NCBI GenBank assembly: GCA_025766275.1
Contig: JAFKAC010000007.1
Location: 930,001-994,000, forward strand
Source of the DNA: Lactarius indigo
Lineage: Eukaryota > Basidiomycota > Agaricomycetes > Russulales > Russulaceae
DNA: 64,000 nt
Direction: 5' to 3'
The notes under the pieces were generated by a model. That model was not told the DNA's origin and did no database searches. It saw only the letters and a program-made list of their open reading frames with translations. The position numbers were made by a program, and so were the translations under genes. Positions 10,359 to 22,324 of the stretch are shown in pieces. The number at the start of each line of letters is the position of its first letter. Positions within the stretch are counted from its first letter, which is position 1.

Positions 10359-10652
10359 GACTGGGGTTTGTTACATTTTGGGTTTAAATAGGACGGTTTT
10401 AGAATGGTGTGTCGATGTAGCCATCTCAGGCTTCAAGGCCTCAAAACTCAGCCAGAAGTCGGGCGAACGATGCAGAATCAGGTAGAAGATATTTTTCCTG
10501 TTACCTTACTGTATTGTAAACAGCACCAATAGTGTGCACGGTGACAATCTAATCACCGAAAGCACGATTGGAAGCAAACAAGCGTCAACACTGTGCAAAA
10601 GCGACACGACACACGGACTCACGCGCACTCGCGGCTAACTTACTCGACGACG
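10359..10652. promoter_or_regulatory. Divergent promoter region between copy 3 and the ERD2-like gene
   Basis: About 294 bp between two start codons pointing away from each other. The first about 130 bp belong to the duplicated unit (the match ends near CGGGCGAACGATG at 10,487). The rest is unique and must hold the promoter of the KDEL receptor gene. Confidence 0.45.
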
Positions 10653-11586
10653 ATGAACTTATTCAGGCTCGTGGGTCAGTATCTACTTAAACAAATACCT
10701 CCGAACCGCTCATCATTCCCTACAGCCGACTTCTCTCACCTCGCATCGATCATCATACTCCTGCGCAAAATACAAACATCCCGCTCTTGTAGAGGTCTGC
10801 CCTTCCGCTCGGCGCACAGACGCGCATGCACTCAACGTCACTTCCACAGGCATCTCCTTCAAGACGCAGGCCCTCTATGCCACCGTCTTCGTCACGCGGT
10901 ACCTCGACCTGTTCCACCCTTCACAGCTCTCCTTCTACAACGTGGTCATGAAAATCTTCTTCATCTCCAGCAGCGTATACACCCTCTTTCTAATGAAAGT
11001 TCGTTTTCGGTACGTCGCCGTTCAACTCATTACCGCCCCCCGCACTCTTCTTTACCCGACACGGCGCTCGCGTCCAGACCGACGAACGACCCGTCCATCG
11101 ATACCTTCCGCGTGGAGTACCTCGTCGCGCCTGCACTCATCCTTGCACTCCTCTTCAATTATTCCTACAACCTCGTAGAGGTCTTCTGGTCTTTCTCCAT
11201 CTTCCTCGAGTCCGTCGCTATCCTCCCGCAACTCTTCATCCTCCAGCGCACCGGCGAAGCAGAAACCATCACCACGCACTATCTCGCCGCCCTCGGCGCA
11301 TACCGCGGGCTCTACATCCCTAACTGGATATACCGGTGTGTCACCATCGACCATTTTTTCTTGCCTAGACTCGTGGTCACTTATGCGGACGGTTTATAGT
11401 TATTTTGTCGATGATCTTGTCGACCCAATCTCAATCATCGCTGGACTCGTGCAGACAGGGCTCTACCTCGACTTCTTTTATGTGTACTTCACCAGGCATG
11501 CGTCTCTTTACTTTACCTCGACTATTCGCTGACGCACCTTCGTTCGCAGAGTACTTCAAGGCCAGAAATTTGAACTACCAGCATGA
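10653..11586 (+). CDS. ERD2: ER lumen protein retaining receptor (KDEL/HDEL receptor)
   Basis: Six exons: 10653-10674, 10726-10794, 10850-11009, 11078-11335, 11400-11495, 11550-11586, giving 213 residues, the usual family length. Joined motifs match ERD2: MNLFRLVADFSHLASI, LRKIQTSRSCRGISFKTQ, LYATVFVTRYLDLF, MKIFFISSSVYTLFLM, FRVEYLV, AILPQLFILQRTGEAETITT, IPNWIYRYF, QTGLYLDFFYVYFT and QGQKFELPA at the C-terminus. It is a seven-helix membrane protein that returns escaped HDEL/KDEL proteins from Golgi to ER. The fifth intron appears to use a GC donor (AG|GCATGC at 11,494-11,499), because that junction alone gives the conserved ending without an insertion. A GT donor five bases downstream would add two residues. 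Confidence 0.92.
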
Positions 11587-11768
11587 TATACCGTGCCAAA
11601 ACCCATCACATGATGTCTCCACCTCGCCTGGCGCTGGTCCTACCGCGAAAATAAAGTTATTATTTTTAGATTGGCCGCTGATGGTAATACATACAAACTC
11701 ATACACATGTGTTATGCCATCATACAGTATGCGCAGACGCAGACATTCACCCCAATTATTATGCGAGT
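11587..11768. terminator. Shared 3' intergenic region of two convergent genes
   Basis: 182 bp between the stop codon of the ERD2-like gene (+) and that of the calpain gene (-). AATAAA-like sequence (AAAATAAAGTTATT, near 11,650) could serve as the plus-strand polyadenylation signal. Confidence 0.4.
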
Positions 11769-14700
11769 TCATAATGGCGAGAGCCGTATCCCTGCGCTCG
11801 AGCTATACACCATCATACTGAACGTGCCGTCCCCGTGTGAGACACCATCCACCATCGGTTCTATAAAGTAGTTCCCTGCACGCAGCGCGACTTGCGCCGT
11901 CGCGGCACCCGAGCGCGCATCGGTGAATGCGCCCGACGACGTGAGCGGTGCTCTGCCCGTTCCTGGAAGTAGTGCTACTTTTACGAACAATGGTGCATGG
12001 GGCTGCAAGCGAATCCTTTTGAGTGATTCACAGACGTCATGAGTTGCTGCTTACAGCGGGGAAAGAGGGGACCTACTTGACTTGGGCAGGCATGGGCAAC
12101 TCGAGCGCATACCTCGGGTCCGCGCCATTCGTCCTGCGTGCAGAGTACGAAAGTAAGTGACGGAACAGAGGAAGAAAAAAAGAGACGCACCATTCACCGC
12201 GCACGGTCTTGGCGAACATTCCCGCGCCTTCTTGTGGGATCGGCTCAACTTCTACTCGGCGCGAGCTGTGCACGAGCAGCGAAAATTCGCCCCGGTGCGT
12301 AGGTGAGAATGCGGACACCACCAGCGTGAAGTCGCCCTCTGTACAGACATTCCGGCTAAGTGAGCATCGCGCAGTAAGTTAGTGCCAAACAAACGTACGC
12401 GGGAGATCTGCCGAAAATCGAGCAAAACCGTACGTGTAGGCGCCGGACGTAGCGACGATATCGCTCTGCACGAGGCTGGTCGAGCGTCAGAATTTTCCAA
12501 CTTGAACGCATGATCCGGTGGGTGAGAACCTACTCAAAGACACGCTCGCCACGGCCCCAGACGGCCGTCGCGTTGACAGGCACGTCTCGTGGCGCATGCA
12601 ACGCGACTTCGATACGTGTTTTCGCAGACGGTCCCTGTTGCGTCGTCGTGGAGGGTACGCGCAGGCGATACTGCGGATTTACCATGTACGTGGGGAGGGT
12701 GTAATTTCCGCCGGATGTCTTTGCCGTCAGAGCGCCCGACACCCTGTGGTCGAAGGGGAGCCTGCGTGGCGTCTCGTCCCAGCGCATCGTCAGCTGCGAG
12801 TATGCGGTTATGGTGAAGCCAACGTCGTCGAAAGGGCCATCGTACGAGGCGTTCAGAGAGATCGTGCCGGAGGTATCGAAAGGGGGGACGGTCACCCGCA
12901 CCTACGTCATGTCATATCCATGTCAGTTTTGGCGCTACATTCCGTTAGCGTAATGATTCGTTACCAGGACGTGTGTGTTATCTGTGTAGACGCCTTGTGT
13001 CCTCGCAGTATCTGCGAAGCTCTTTGGGGCATCAGGGTGGCCATCATCGTACTCGGCGTGAAGCGAGATGAACTCAGAGGGCCGGCGGGTATCGATGCGA
13101 TGCCGTGTTAGAAGTATCCAAACTTCTTCCGATAATCCTGGGACGCCCTTGGGGCGCTCCAGCAGAAGTCGAAGTATCTGGTGAACAGCTACAACAGATA
13201 AGGCTATTAGATTTACCCATCAGCACTAGACAACGTACAGTCGTCTTTCCCTGCCGCCGATAGATGCGCAGCCCTCCAAACTCTAAGTACAAATGAATCA
13301 GGAGCGTGGACACCTGCATGTGTAAGAGGAACTTACCCGTGGTAGAGAAGTCGGCATTCGAACATCCCAGGATTCCAACTAACGCACACACATCCGAATA
13401 ATGCGCAAGCATCATCCCAAGCTACATTGATAACCCCTAATGAATGTAAACAATCTAGTCGTGTACAATAAGTAAATGGCACTTACTACGCCTCTGGTCG
13501 TCACTCTCATTGTCCAGAGACAAGTCTTCAAAGAGTGTATCGACTCCGAGATCGGCATCATTCCTCGGCAGCCAGGAGTCTAAGACCGTGAGCCACCGTG
13601 AGCCATCGTCTGTCTCCTTGACATCTTCTCATGTGGTCAGAAACCATCAACACATAGCATAAGTGAGCAGACCTATCACAGCATAGCAGTGGGCGGGAAG
13701 GAGATTCACGAGTCCCCGATCAGCGGGCGGTCGGTTATCGGTCCCAACCGTCAGAATACATTGCCCTGAAAGCACATTAACTAGGTCTAGAACAGACGCA
13801 CAGCGCACTTACCGTGACTAAATCCGCGGACAAGTCGTGACCATGTTTGCTCTCTCTGGAATGAAGGGCTACAAAGATGAATATGCTACGACGATGACAA
13901 CTGGAAACTACCTTTTAACTTCCAGGTAGTCTGGTATCCACCCAGCCAACGCACTAAAACAACAAAGATCAGATGCTCGCACTCGACTTGGGAAGAAAAG
14001 GCCGAGCCCGTACTGTATATCAGTGCTCGAGTTTCTACGACGACCATTAAGTCACAGCCACGAAAGTTGGACGAGCAAGACTGACGCACGAGCCAGGGAA
14101 ATCGTATCCTCCCATAAGTTTCAGATACTATGTGACAGGGTGAGCCACATGGTAGACCAGAACATCCAGTTACCCACAGCCTTCTCAACTAGGGACGGCC
14201 ATACGTCCTTTCTACCCCTGCTTGTCATACACATAGGGCACCCGTCAGGGCGAAAGGGGAGGCGATCATCGATTACTACAAGCACCGTGAGCCGTCGTGA
14301 ACCCCGGCCAAATGGGGAAGAGATCCACTAACCAACCTAAAGATTAAATAAAGTGATTAAGATGAGAAAATGGCATCGTCGCCATCGGTATGGGGACATA
14401 CCCTTCGATAAGCACCATTGAACAACACTTTGAGTTCATATCCGCCTATTGGAGAAATATGCAACCTTCCGTCCGGCCCTCGGGGGTGGAGGGAGGGTAG
14501 GGCCGCCTACAGGGTTGCCATGATCAGACAGCCCTGACACTAAATTATAATGGATGGCAGACCTCCGAGTCGTGTCTCCGGCTGTGGAGAAGGCAAACGA
14601 TGATCGACGCGCAGAGGGAACAGTCGGCCACAATGCGTTGCACAATGTCCTCCGGGCGGAGATCCGGAGAGAATATCTTGGCATCCGTGACGAACATCTC

Positions 14701-15293
14701 TCTTGGCCGGCGCCAAAGAACCCCAGCTTTTTTCTGCTCGGGCGACAACTCGAGCAACCCGTCGGGATCACTAAAAAAAAACGGTCGGGTGTCCCTGTCG
14801 CGAAACGGAGCAAAAAAAAAACGTACCTGAATAATAACGTCCCAGCTATCATGGTAGAAGTGCTCGCTGTCCAAAGTGGAGCGACCACGCCATTGACTAC
14901 CGACCCTTTTCTCAAAACGAGCTGCTGCTCCTCTGTTGGCTATCAGCGGCGATCACAGAGAGGGCGTAGCGCAGCGACAAACCCGGCGCAAATGGGTCAC
15001 GCAACACCGGCGCCAAATCGTGCTTGACGGCCTTGATTCGCTCCGCACGTTCCAAGGCGCGCTCCGCGTCTTTGCGCGCCTGCCCCTGTGTCCGGGGATG
15101 CGCTGCCTCACGACTAGAGTTGAGGAATGCGGTGGCTGCTTGGACGTACAGGCGGAAGGCAGTATCGAGATCTTTTGCGAGTTCGGCCTTCGCTGCGCGC
15201 GCGTAGAGGCTCTAAACGGGACAGCCGTGTGTGGGGACGGAAGAGCCGAGCGAGAGACGGGCGATAATATAATCGCACCTCGGCTTCGGACAT
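11769..15293 (-). CDS. palB: PalB/Rim13-like calpain of the alkaline pH signalling pathway
   Basis: A gene of more than ten exons on the minus strand. Exons read with confidence: 15279-15293 (MSEAE), 14983-15211, 14827-14932, 14563-14770, 14402-14506, 14178-14327, 14089-14127. Later ones are approximate. The N-terminus is an MIT-type helical bundle (SLYARAAKAELAKDLDTAF, RLYVQAATAFLNSSRE). The calpain core has LSPEQKKAGVLWRRP, DIVQRIVADCSLCASI with the catalytic Cys, ELKVLFNGAYRR, VVIDDRLPF, WPSLVEKA, YLKLMGGYDFPGS, GWIPDYLEV and LLPAHCYAVI with the catalytic His (about 13,675). The C-terminal beta-sandwich region at 11,769-12,900 includes ISLNASYDGPFDDVGFT and ends at 11769. In ascomycetes PalB/Rim13 is recruited to ESCRT-III and cleaves PacC/Rim101. 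A 16-residue insertion before VVIDDR may reflect a misplaced splice site. Confidence 0.85.
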
Positions 15294-15885
15294 TTGGGGT
15301 CTGTGTAGTCGTACTGCTACCGAGCTGCGTTCACGTCGTGAGCACTACGTTACTGATCTTCTCACTGATTTGGTGTGACTGAGAAAAGACAGATGGATAG
15401 AATAATGATACTACGGATAAAGTACGCCGCGTGCGAAATTTGCAGTGTAATTTGCTGACGCTGTGCCGATGGCTGCGCTCACTGATGGGGTAAGTTACTG
15501 GACGGATGCCAAGAGACGAGGAACTGATGTAGGTAAGTATGTATGTATGTATCTACTTCGCAGACAAATGATGTGCGGGGAAGGAAGGGAAAACTACGAA
15601 TGCTGTAACTGCTAACTACTAAGCACAGAAATTGTAACTACTTGTAACTACTGACAGAGTGTGGCCGTAAACTTGGGTGGTGTGTACGTACATATGCAAA
15701 CAAAACCGAGCTTGTATGTAACTACTAGTAAAAAAAAAGCGAAACAGGGGCTGGTACTACAGCAAAATGATAATCCAAGACAAAGTCGGGTGAACGCATG
15801 GCATAGAAACAAGTCGAAGAGTGGTACAGAGCACGGCAAGTGATTTTTGATTTGAGGGTATAGATGTGAGACAATATTAATGGGG
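15294..15885. other. Intergenic, calpain promoter side, with GTAT microsatellite
   Basis: Upstream of the calpain start and downstream of the KAP104 stop. It holds a short tetranucleotide run (GTATGTATGTATGTAT near 15,537). No gene recognised. Confidence 0.5.
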
Positions 15886-18800
15886 TCAGACACCATAGCG
15901 CTGTGCTAGGCGCTCTTGGATAACGGGTGGGAATGTTTGTACCTGCGCGGCCCAACCCTGCGGGTCATGGGTCCTGAAACCCGTCAACAGCGTCTGGAAC
16001 ATGGAGTTAAGCTCCTCGGATGGTTGGTTCCACCGGACGATGGCATTGCAGAACCATAACAAGCTCTACAAATAGCTCCATCAATAATAGTACCCAAAAT
16101 CGTTACGCATCTTGCGCACCTTTGCAATGCCCATTGGGTTCACCTGGACTAGGGTGCACAGCCCCCGGAAAGCCGAATCTTTTTCCTCGTTATCACGGAT
16201 CTCGTAAAGCGCCTGGCACCAGGCTTGAGCAAAGTCCGGCAATACCGGCGCGACCATGCGTGGGTGCATGAGTCCAATACGCCCTATTGATACTGCGGCA
16301 TTCTCATGCAAGCTGCGCGGTGCCTTTGGATGTAGCAGGAGAGGCACAAGACGAGAGATCAGCGGTTCGACCCATTGTGCGAATTCGGGTTCATCTACGA
16401 AAGAGAACACGGGTCAGCAGGGAGAGACGCCGCGTTTGACGGAATACCTACCGCGGCCGTAACGCAGAGCAACTTCCCCAACGGACCATGCGGCGTTATT
16501 ACATGCCGAGATGAACTCCACCTTTGGCTCGGGGTCGAGCTGAAGGATGAGCTCGTGCATGACCTGTGGCATGTGTTGCCGGAGGAGTGGGAAGCACGCC
16601 ATTGCGAGATCGCCAACGAGAGCATAGGCAGACTGCCGCACTGGGGCTTGTGGGTGCTTCAGGCACAGGACAAGCAGCTGGAAAAATGCAGGCTGGCTGT
16701 TTTCGATGAATGGTTTGAGTCCCATACCGAGGCCCTGAGTCAAGCCGGATAAGAGATCAAGAGCAACGACCAAGAACGTCTTATCCGGCTCATCGAGCTC
16801 TGGGTTCTGGTGCCAGGTCTGGTATTGCACGATGGATGTTCGCGCGATATTGACGCAGCGCTCAAAAACAGGACCAGAATACGGCAGGAAGGCGGAACCC
16901 ATGGCAATGGTAACAGATGCCAAACACTAGGGATAAAATGGGGTGAGGTGCCGGGAGTAATTCGACAGCATTCGCCATACCTCCAGAAGCGGAATAAGAT
17001 CCTCGTCATCATCTTTGAGCTTGGACCACTTCTTGTTAAGTGGCGGCATTAAAATATCCACATACATGGGGTTCTGCAAAGCAGGTCCCACGGCGTCCGC
17101 CAACGTCCCGACAGCGTCATAGAGGATGAGCATGTTTTTGTGCTGATATTTGTCAAATGCAAAAACGAGGTTACGCAGGACGGGCTCCAGGTATGGTGCG
17201 AGCTCAGCCCCTGCGTCTTCCTCGAGGGTTGCGAAAGCGCTACAACCAGCTTCCTGTACGCGCTTGTTGTTATCCAGAACCATGCGGAGAAGCTGGGAAG
17301 ACAACGACGTATTAGTCCATTTCACAGAAGCACAGAAGCGCCCTGGATAGAAGAGATACGTACACCCTCCATAGTAGGAATAAAGAACTGTGCTTTGTGG
17401 TCTTCGGTAGTACCCGCGGTACACCAGTTGGCATATCGCCCCAGTGTCCAGCACGTAATGGACCTAACAAGTGGCTACACAAAGAATGGTGTCAAAAATC
17501 AAACCCCGATCAGTACGATTGAAGACAAACCTTAGGATCATTTAATGATTGAATCAAATACGGTATTAGCATTGGCAGGTGTGGCTCAACGGCTTCGATG
17601 CAACCTGATAACAACATTCATCAATGGGTGTGATTGTTAGTAGGATTGAATCATGCATACCTTCGGCTATAGCGCCGAGTGCGAGAATGGCGCTCTCGCG
17701 CTGAAGCCAATCCGAATTCCAGAGTTTGTTCTTGAGAGGCTCGAGCATTACATTGAGAAGGTCCACGGAAAAGCGTACAGCGAGGACATCGAGCGCCGCC
17801 GCAGCACATTTGCGGAGGTTCCACTCCGTGGACATTTCGTCGGCGAAGTCATCGTCGTCCATCTCATCCTCAAAGTCGTCGTCATCACCGTCAAGCTGCT
17901 CCTCACCATATGCGCCGATCTTCTTCGGCGCATCGGGAGCGGCCGAAGTATCTCTATCTCCCTCGCGTTCGAGTCCGTGAGACTTGCCTCCGTAGTGACG
18001 AGGCTTGATGTCACTCTCCTTATCTGGCACTGCCGCGTCGTCTTCCTCGTCGCCTTCGAGCCATAACAAGTCATCATCGCTGTAGACCATGCAATCGAGA
18101 AGGACTGGCGCCACACGTGGGAGTAATGGATGTAGGTACTGGGCCAACTCGGGGTCTTCAGCGAAGGTTAGCCAAAACTCACATGCCTCCAAGGCAACGA
18201 CCTCGTTTTTATCCTTCGTCGAGAAAAGCATGTACTCGGCAACATTACCAAGTTCTGGCAGAAGTTTGTCGGGGCGTGACGCGAGTAAAAGGACAAGTGC
18301 TTGGCAAACGTGGCGACGAACTTGGGGCTCCTCATCGGAGGCTCGTTTGAAAAGGCACGCAATGAATGTGTCGATGTGGGCGTAGAGTGCGCTCGCGTTG
18401 ATGGGGACGAAGTAGGATAGGCACGCCACGGCGTGCGAGCGAATTTTAGCATTTGGATGCTCGGTGAGCATGATAAACTTCGGGACCATAAAGTTGAGGG
18501 GAAATGTTCCGTTGATCTCAACATCGAGCTTCCGGGGGTAATCCTCGCACGCTTTTTCAAGAACATTGAATGCGGCCTAATGAAATTAAGAAAAAATCAG
18601 TGATTCTGGATATCAAGACGCGGTACCATGTGGCGAGAAAGAAGAGAGAGCCCTATACAAGATGAAAGAATCCCCATGAACGATTGTAGCCAGCGGCTGT
18701 GACAACCGCTTATGTCATAAAAACAAACGAGAAGCAAGACGGCCTTTGACTTTCTTTGCCTGATCATTGATGCTCATATCTAGCATCTGTCTTCCCGAAG

Positions 18801-19530
18801 TTTAATACCGGCAATCCCCCTCCGAGGGGAGTAATACTCCAAGCGCAAAAGGTATTCTCTAGCGCCGCGGGTAATCAGGGGGTGAACATCTCCCCCGGAT
18901 TAATGCCCTGGCAGGTCCAGGGAGTATATGTTGAGTCAAATTCAACGGGACAAGGACGGACGGTACGAGTGTGGCCGACCAGCAGCGTCCAAAAAAACCC
19001 CAGAAAGGTCCGAGATCAAAGGGAAAACACACCTCTTGGTGGACATGATCTTGCTCATCTAATTGGTTGACAAGTAGCATGAGACACTCGGGCCAATTTT
19101 TCGGCTCCAGAATGCCGAGAAATGCAACGATGTCCTGCGCGGCGGCACTGCGAATCATGTCACTAGGATCCCTGAATGCATGCAAGATTGCAGCCTTGAC
19201 AAAGGAAATGACCTCCTGGGAGGCACGGAGGACGAGGCGAGCATTATTCTTGAGAAGGTAGCCTGCGATGGTCCTGATACGATCCTCCTGCTGCGTGAGG
19301 GCGGAAAGGATGTATGCTAGGTAGGCGATATAGTCAGGGGCGCGCGTGAAGCTGTTGAGTTTCTAGAGCGGAAAAAAAATAATAATTTGCGGATGATGAA
19401 TGAAACGAATGAACGATGAACTCACGTGGGTTATAGTACGCTGGACGGACTGGTTTGTAGAGCTCGTGGATTCGAAGATAGTTGTCAAAATTTCATCGAG
19501 GTCCTGTTGTTGTGGTGACCAAACGTTCAT
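15886..19530 (-). CDS. KAP104: Transportin / karyopherin beta-2 (Kap104)
   Basis: Nine exons: 15886-16065, 16120-16394, 16452-16926, 16981-17292, 17364-17474, 17531-17604, 17661-18576, 19033-19362, 19426-19530, giving 925 residues, close to the family length. The N-terminus ([19 protein letters not shown]) starts HEAT repeats. Clear blocks are [18 protein letters not shown], a long acidic loop ([17 protein letters not shown]) characteristic of transportin HEAT 8, [48 protein letters not shown] and [13 protein letters not shown]. The C-terminus ends ERLAQRYGV. Transportin carries PY-NLS cargoes such as hnRNP-like proteins into the nucleus and is released by RanGTP through the acidic loop. The second intron (18577-19032) is 456 bp, far longer than the others. 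Confidence 0.92.
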
Positions 19531-20620
19531 GGTGGCAAGTGCGTTCGGGCTAGGTTGAGAGGTTCTCTCTCTCCGTTTCACTCTCTTATTCAATAAAGTA
19601 CACCAACTCCCGTCACTGGTCACAAAGTCACATCCATGTCACAATACCCGTCACACCTCATCTAAAGGCGGAGATGAGCGCTTCTGTCACGCTTCTCCAT
19701 TCAATTGCTGCCGTACAAACTCGCCATCCTCCTGCGACCCCCGAGGGTCTGTGGCCTGCTGCCTGACGTTCGGTTGGGCGGACACAGGATTTGATCCTTA
19801 TCATCCATCGAAATGGCCTGCCGCTAATTACGGTACATCAAAGTATGTTCTATTAGAAACAGAGTTTACCACCCCTTATTGGTAATCCTCGCCCGGCTTG
19901 TTGGTCCAGATCCAACCAAGTTCGAATCTTTCGACCACCTGGAGCCAATCGTTGCCAATCCAAGTCTGCACTGGCAACCTCATCATCATCGCCTCCGCCT
20001 TTGTCTATCGTCCTCCTATCATCAACCATGATACATCAGATCATCTGAATCATACTGTACACTGGCGAAGAGCCGATCGCGGCTGATCAACCCGAAGCAT
20101 ACAGTACTGTAAAGGCAGGGCAGGCGAGCCCTATTGTTTTGCACTCCGCAACCTCGCTGCACTTCCTGTCCATTATCGCCCCTGTGCTAGTACGCAATGT
20201 TCGATTTCAAAAGGGTTCCCTCTCTCACTAGCTTGCGCCCATTTTAACGACGTGTGAGAGTGATTGTTGATCGTGCTTGGGTGGGGTGATGTAGCTGTGG
20301 GGTGAACCCAAGTATTGGCGTCGTCTTCTGAACGCAAACCTCCCTTGCTTACCGGACGAACTTTAATAGTTTGCGGCATCGGTGGGGGTGACATGTGTGT
20401 TAGGAGCCCATGTGTCATATGTCAGTGTGTCAGGAGAGCAACAGTGTCCACCTTCTCCTTCATGGGACCAAACTCTGGGCATTCCCATATCCAGACGACG
20501 TTGTCATTACTCCCGACTAGAGTCACATAAGTGACATAGCAAAGACTCCCCATTCTATTTCGATCATATCGTAAAACTTGAGGCACAATGCGGCCCTGGA
20601 GGTGCCTACTGGCCCGCCCG
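19531..20620. other. Intergenic region, contains a possible WD40 fragment
   Basis: About 1.1 kb between the KAP104 start and the FSH hydrolase stop. The half next to KAP104 must contain its promoter. At about 20,430-20,530 the minus strand reads VTLVGSNDNVVWIWECPEFG followed by a TGA. This resembles a WD40 strand pair, but I find no further repeats, so it is at most a fragment or the end of an unrecognised gene. Confidence 0.4.
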
Positions 20621-21954
20621 CTATCCAGTGAGTGGCGTGACCGCCCCTGATCCCGGCTGCGACACGGAAGTTAGTCCCGGACTAGGCACGTCTCCTGTTG
20701 GATCGAGCATGTACGCCTTGAGGAACGTCCGCCAGCTTGCCTTGGACGGTACGAAATGTCCTTTGAGAATAAAACCATGTATGATAAGGGGGCTCTCGAC
20801 CAACGTGTTGAGCGCACGGGGGTACGCACCTCCGTCATGCATCTCCACTCGTTTCGTCTTAGATACGTTAATCAGCACTCGGGACCGCTCCTCTATGACA
20901 AGAATGTCGTTTTTCCCCAGAACGTGAAGGGTGGGCGTCACGTATCCCTCCGAAAAGACTGCAGTCGAGAGCGGGCCAGCCACCTTGAACCCGGACACCG
21001 CGACGCAGAATCGCCTGCGTCACCGTCCACCATTACGGTAGCAGCGTCAGTGATAGGGCTGAGACGCGCAAAGAACCAGTGACGTACAGGGGTGGGTGTG
21101 GGGGCTCGCCATCTATGAGGAACGGTGGGTGGAGGTGCGGCCGCTCAAGCTACGCGACATTCCATCATCTGTTAGCCGCTGGGGAACACTCGGCTGCGTA
21201 TAAAAAAGAATTTTCCGCACAAGAGCCGCTAGCAGAGCCGCTAATCCCGCGCCTTGGCTGCCGATGAATCCCCCCGTAAAGCGTGAAAGCAGGCATCAAA
21301 TCGTTTTCGTTCTTGCTTATTCGCCTGTCGCGTGCATAAGAATGCTCACCTGAAGCCGAGGACACCCTGCGAAGCGTGAAGAAGCGTCAAAAAAGGGGGT
21401 GTTAAGCAGCGTGGGATCATCCCATTTGATGACTTCGGAGACGGACCTCGAAGCGTTGAGTTCTCAAGATGTCCCGGAGATATGCGAGGCTCTCCTCGAG
21501 TCCGTCCGTGCGTGTGCGCGTCGGGTCAGTCCTCCACCACCCCCGTGGCTTGAGAGTGGGGTCATCAGACGTCGTAGACGCTTCTGCGGCTCCGAACGCA
21601 TCCATGGAGGTACCGTGCCCAGTCAAGTCGACGGGCATCAGCACGTGAGGAGCATCGACGAACACTTCGTTGCCAATTAGTGGAGCTCGGGACAAAGTGG
21701 GTACCCGCACCTAGTTCGACGTCCTTGCCCAAGCTCTTCCGGAGTGCGGCAACCTAAGAAGCCCATATCGCGATGATCAGTTTGACAGAGCTGACGCGTG
21801 ACAGACTCACCCGCTTGCTGAAGATGCTGGAGTTTTGACTGTACCTGTGGAAAAGCACCGTGACGTTAGCCTGATGCAAGGTCATCCGACACTGCCATAT
21901 GACGTACCCATGCAGCATGAGGACTTTCGGTGTGGGGGAGCCCGAGTCGGACAT
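20621..21954 (-). CDS. FSH-family serine hydrolase (OVCA2/Fsh1-like)
   Basis: Nine small exons: 20621-20760, 20830-21014, 21088-21149, 21221-21257, 21350-21366, 21447-21664, 21711-21753, 21811-21844, 21908-21954, giving about 260 residues. Joins restore the family pattern: KVLMLHGYSQNSSIFSKR at the start, FVDAPHVLMPVD, GLEESLAYLRDIL, the nucleophile GVLGFSQGAGLAALL (Ser about 120), FLIDGEPPHPPL, FCVAVSGFK, LHVLGKNDILV with the catalytic Asp, and MHDGG|HFVPSKASW where the spliced junction supplies the catalytic His. The last intron (20761-20829) is a multiple of three and open, so an unspliced reading would misplace the His. Members are alpha/beta hydrolases of small esters; the physiological substrate is unknown. 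Confidence 0.82.
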
Positions 21955-22324
21955 GATCCTTGCTTCTCGTTGAATAGGCTTTCTAGAAGCTGCCTCTGGT
22001 GGTGGGCTCTTCGGTTCTTGAAGACAACAGGGAGGATAAGTGGCAGGCAATACCTGTGCGGTAAGTGGTGGGGGTGTCTGAGTCTGTGTTGGGGGCGTGT
22101 GTAGCTTTATGTCCTTCTCCGCTTCCCCTCAATCCGAGTCAGCAACCCCCAACATTAACACCTACCCTACACTCATATCGGCCCGAACCCCCATTCCACG
22201 GGTGCTGCCGCTCTTGTTCGGCAGAACAGAGGGATCATATACAGTAGGAAAGAAACGAGCAAAAGTGCTATAGTGTACAATTATGTGACAAGACCGATAT
22301 GGCGTCCACATCAAAAAAACCTAT
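21955..22324. other. Intergenic, FSH hydrolase promoter and carrier 3' side
   Basis: 370 bp with no gene seen. It contains the upstream region of the FSH-like gene and the 3' untranslated region of the carrier gene. Confidence 0.5.

Larger units (their letters stand above)
2741..10487. repeat. Diverged tandem triplication of a gene-plus-spacer unit
   Basis: Three copies of one segment lie head to tail. Copy 1 runs from the 5' end of KRI1 (about 2,741) through gene copy 1 to about 6,040, including a later LINE insertion. Copy 2 runs from about 6,343 to 8,480. Copy 3 runs from about 9,093 to 10,487. Each contains the KRI1-side spacer, the acetoacetate-decarboxylase-like gene on the minus strand and DNA upstream of that gene. 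Copies 1 and 2 also share a distal block ending in a motif around CCAGTTTC and CCGGAGAATGCGGGGG (about 5,958-6,020 and 8,390-8,447). Divergence is clear but alignment by eye is easy. Exact breakpoints are approximate. Confidence 0.8.

Noticed and set aside
20761..20829. Loss of the catalytic His in the FSH hydrolase (GGAYP in place of GGHF)
   Set aside because: The change disappears when the 69 bp open intron is spliced; the junction gives DGG-HFVPSK.
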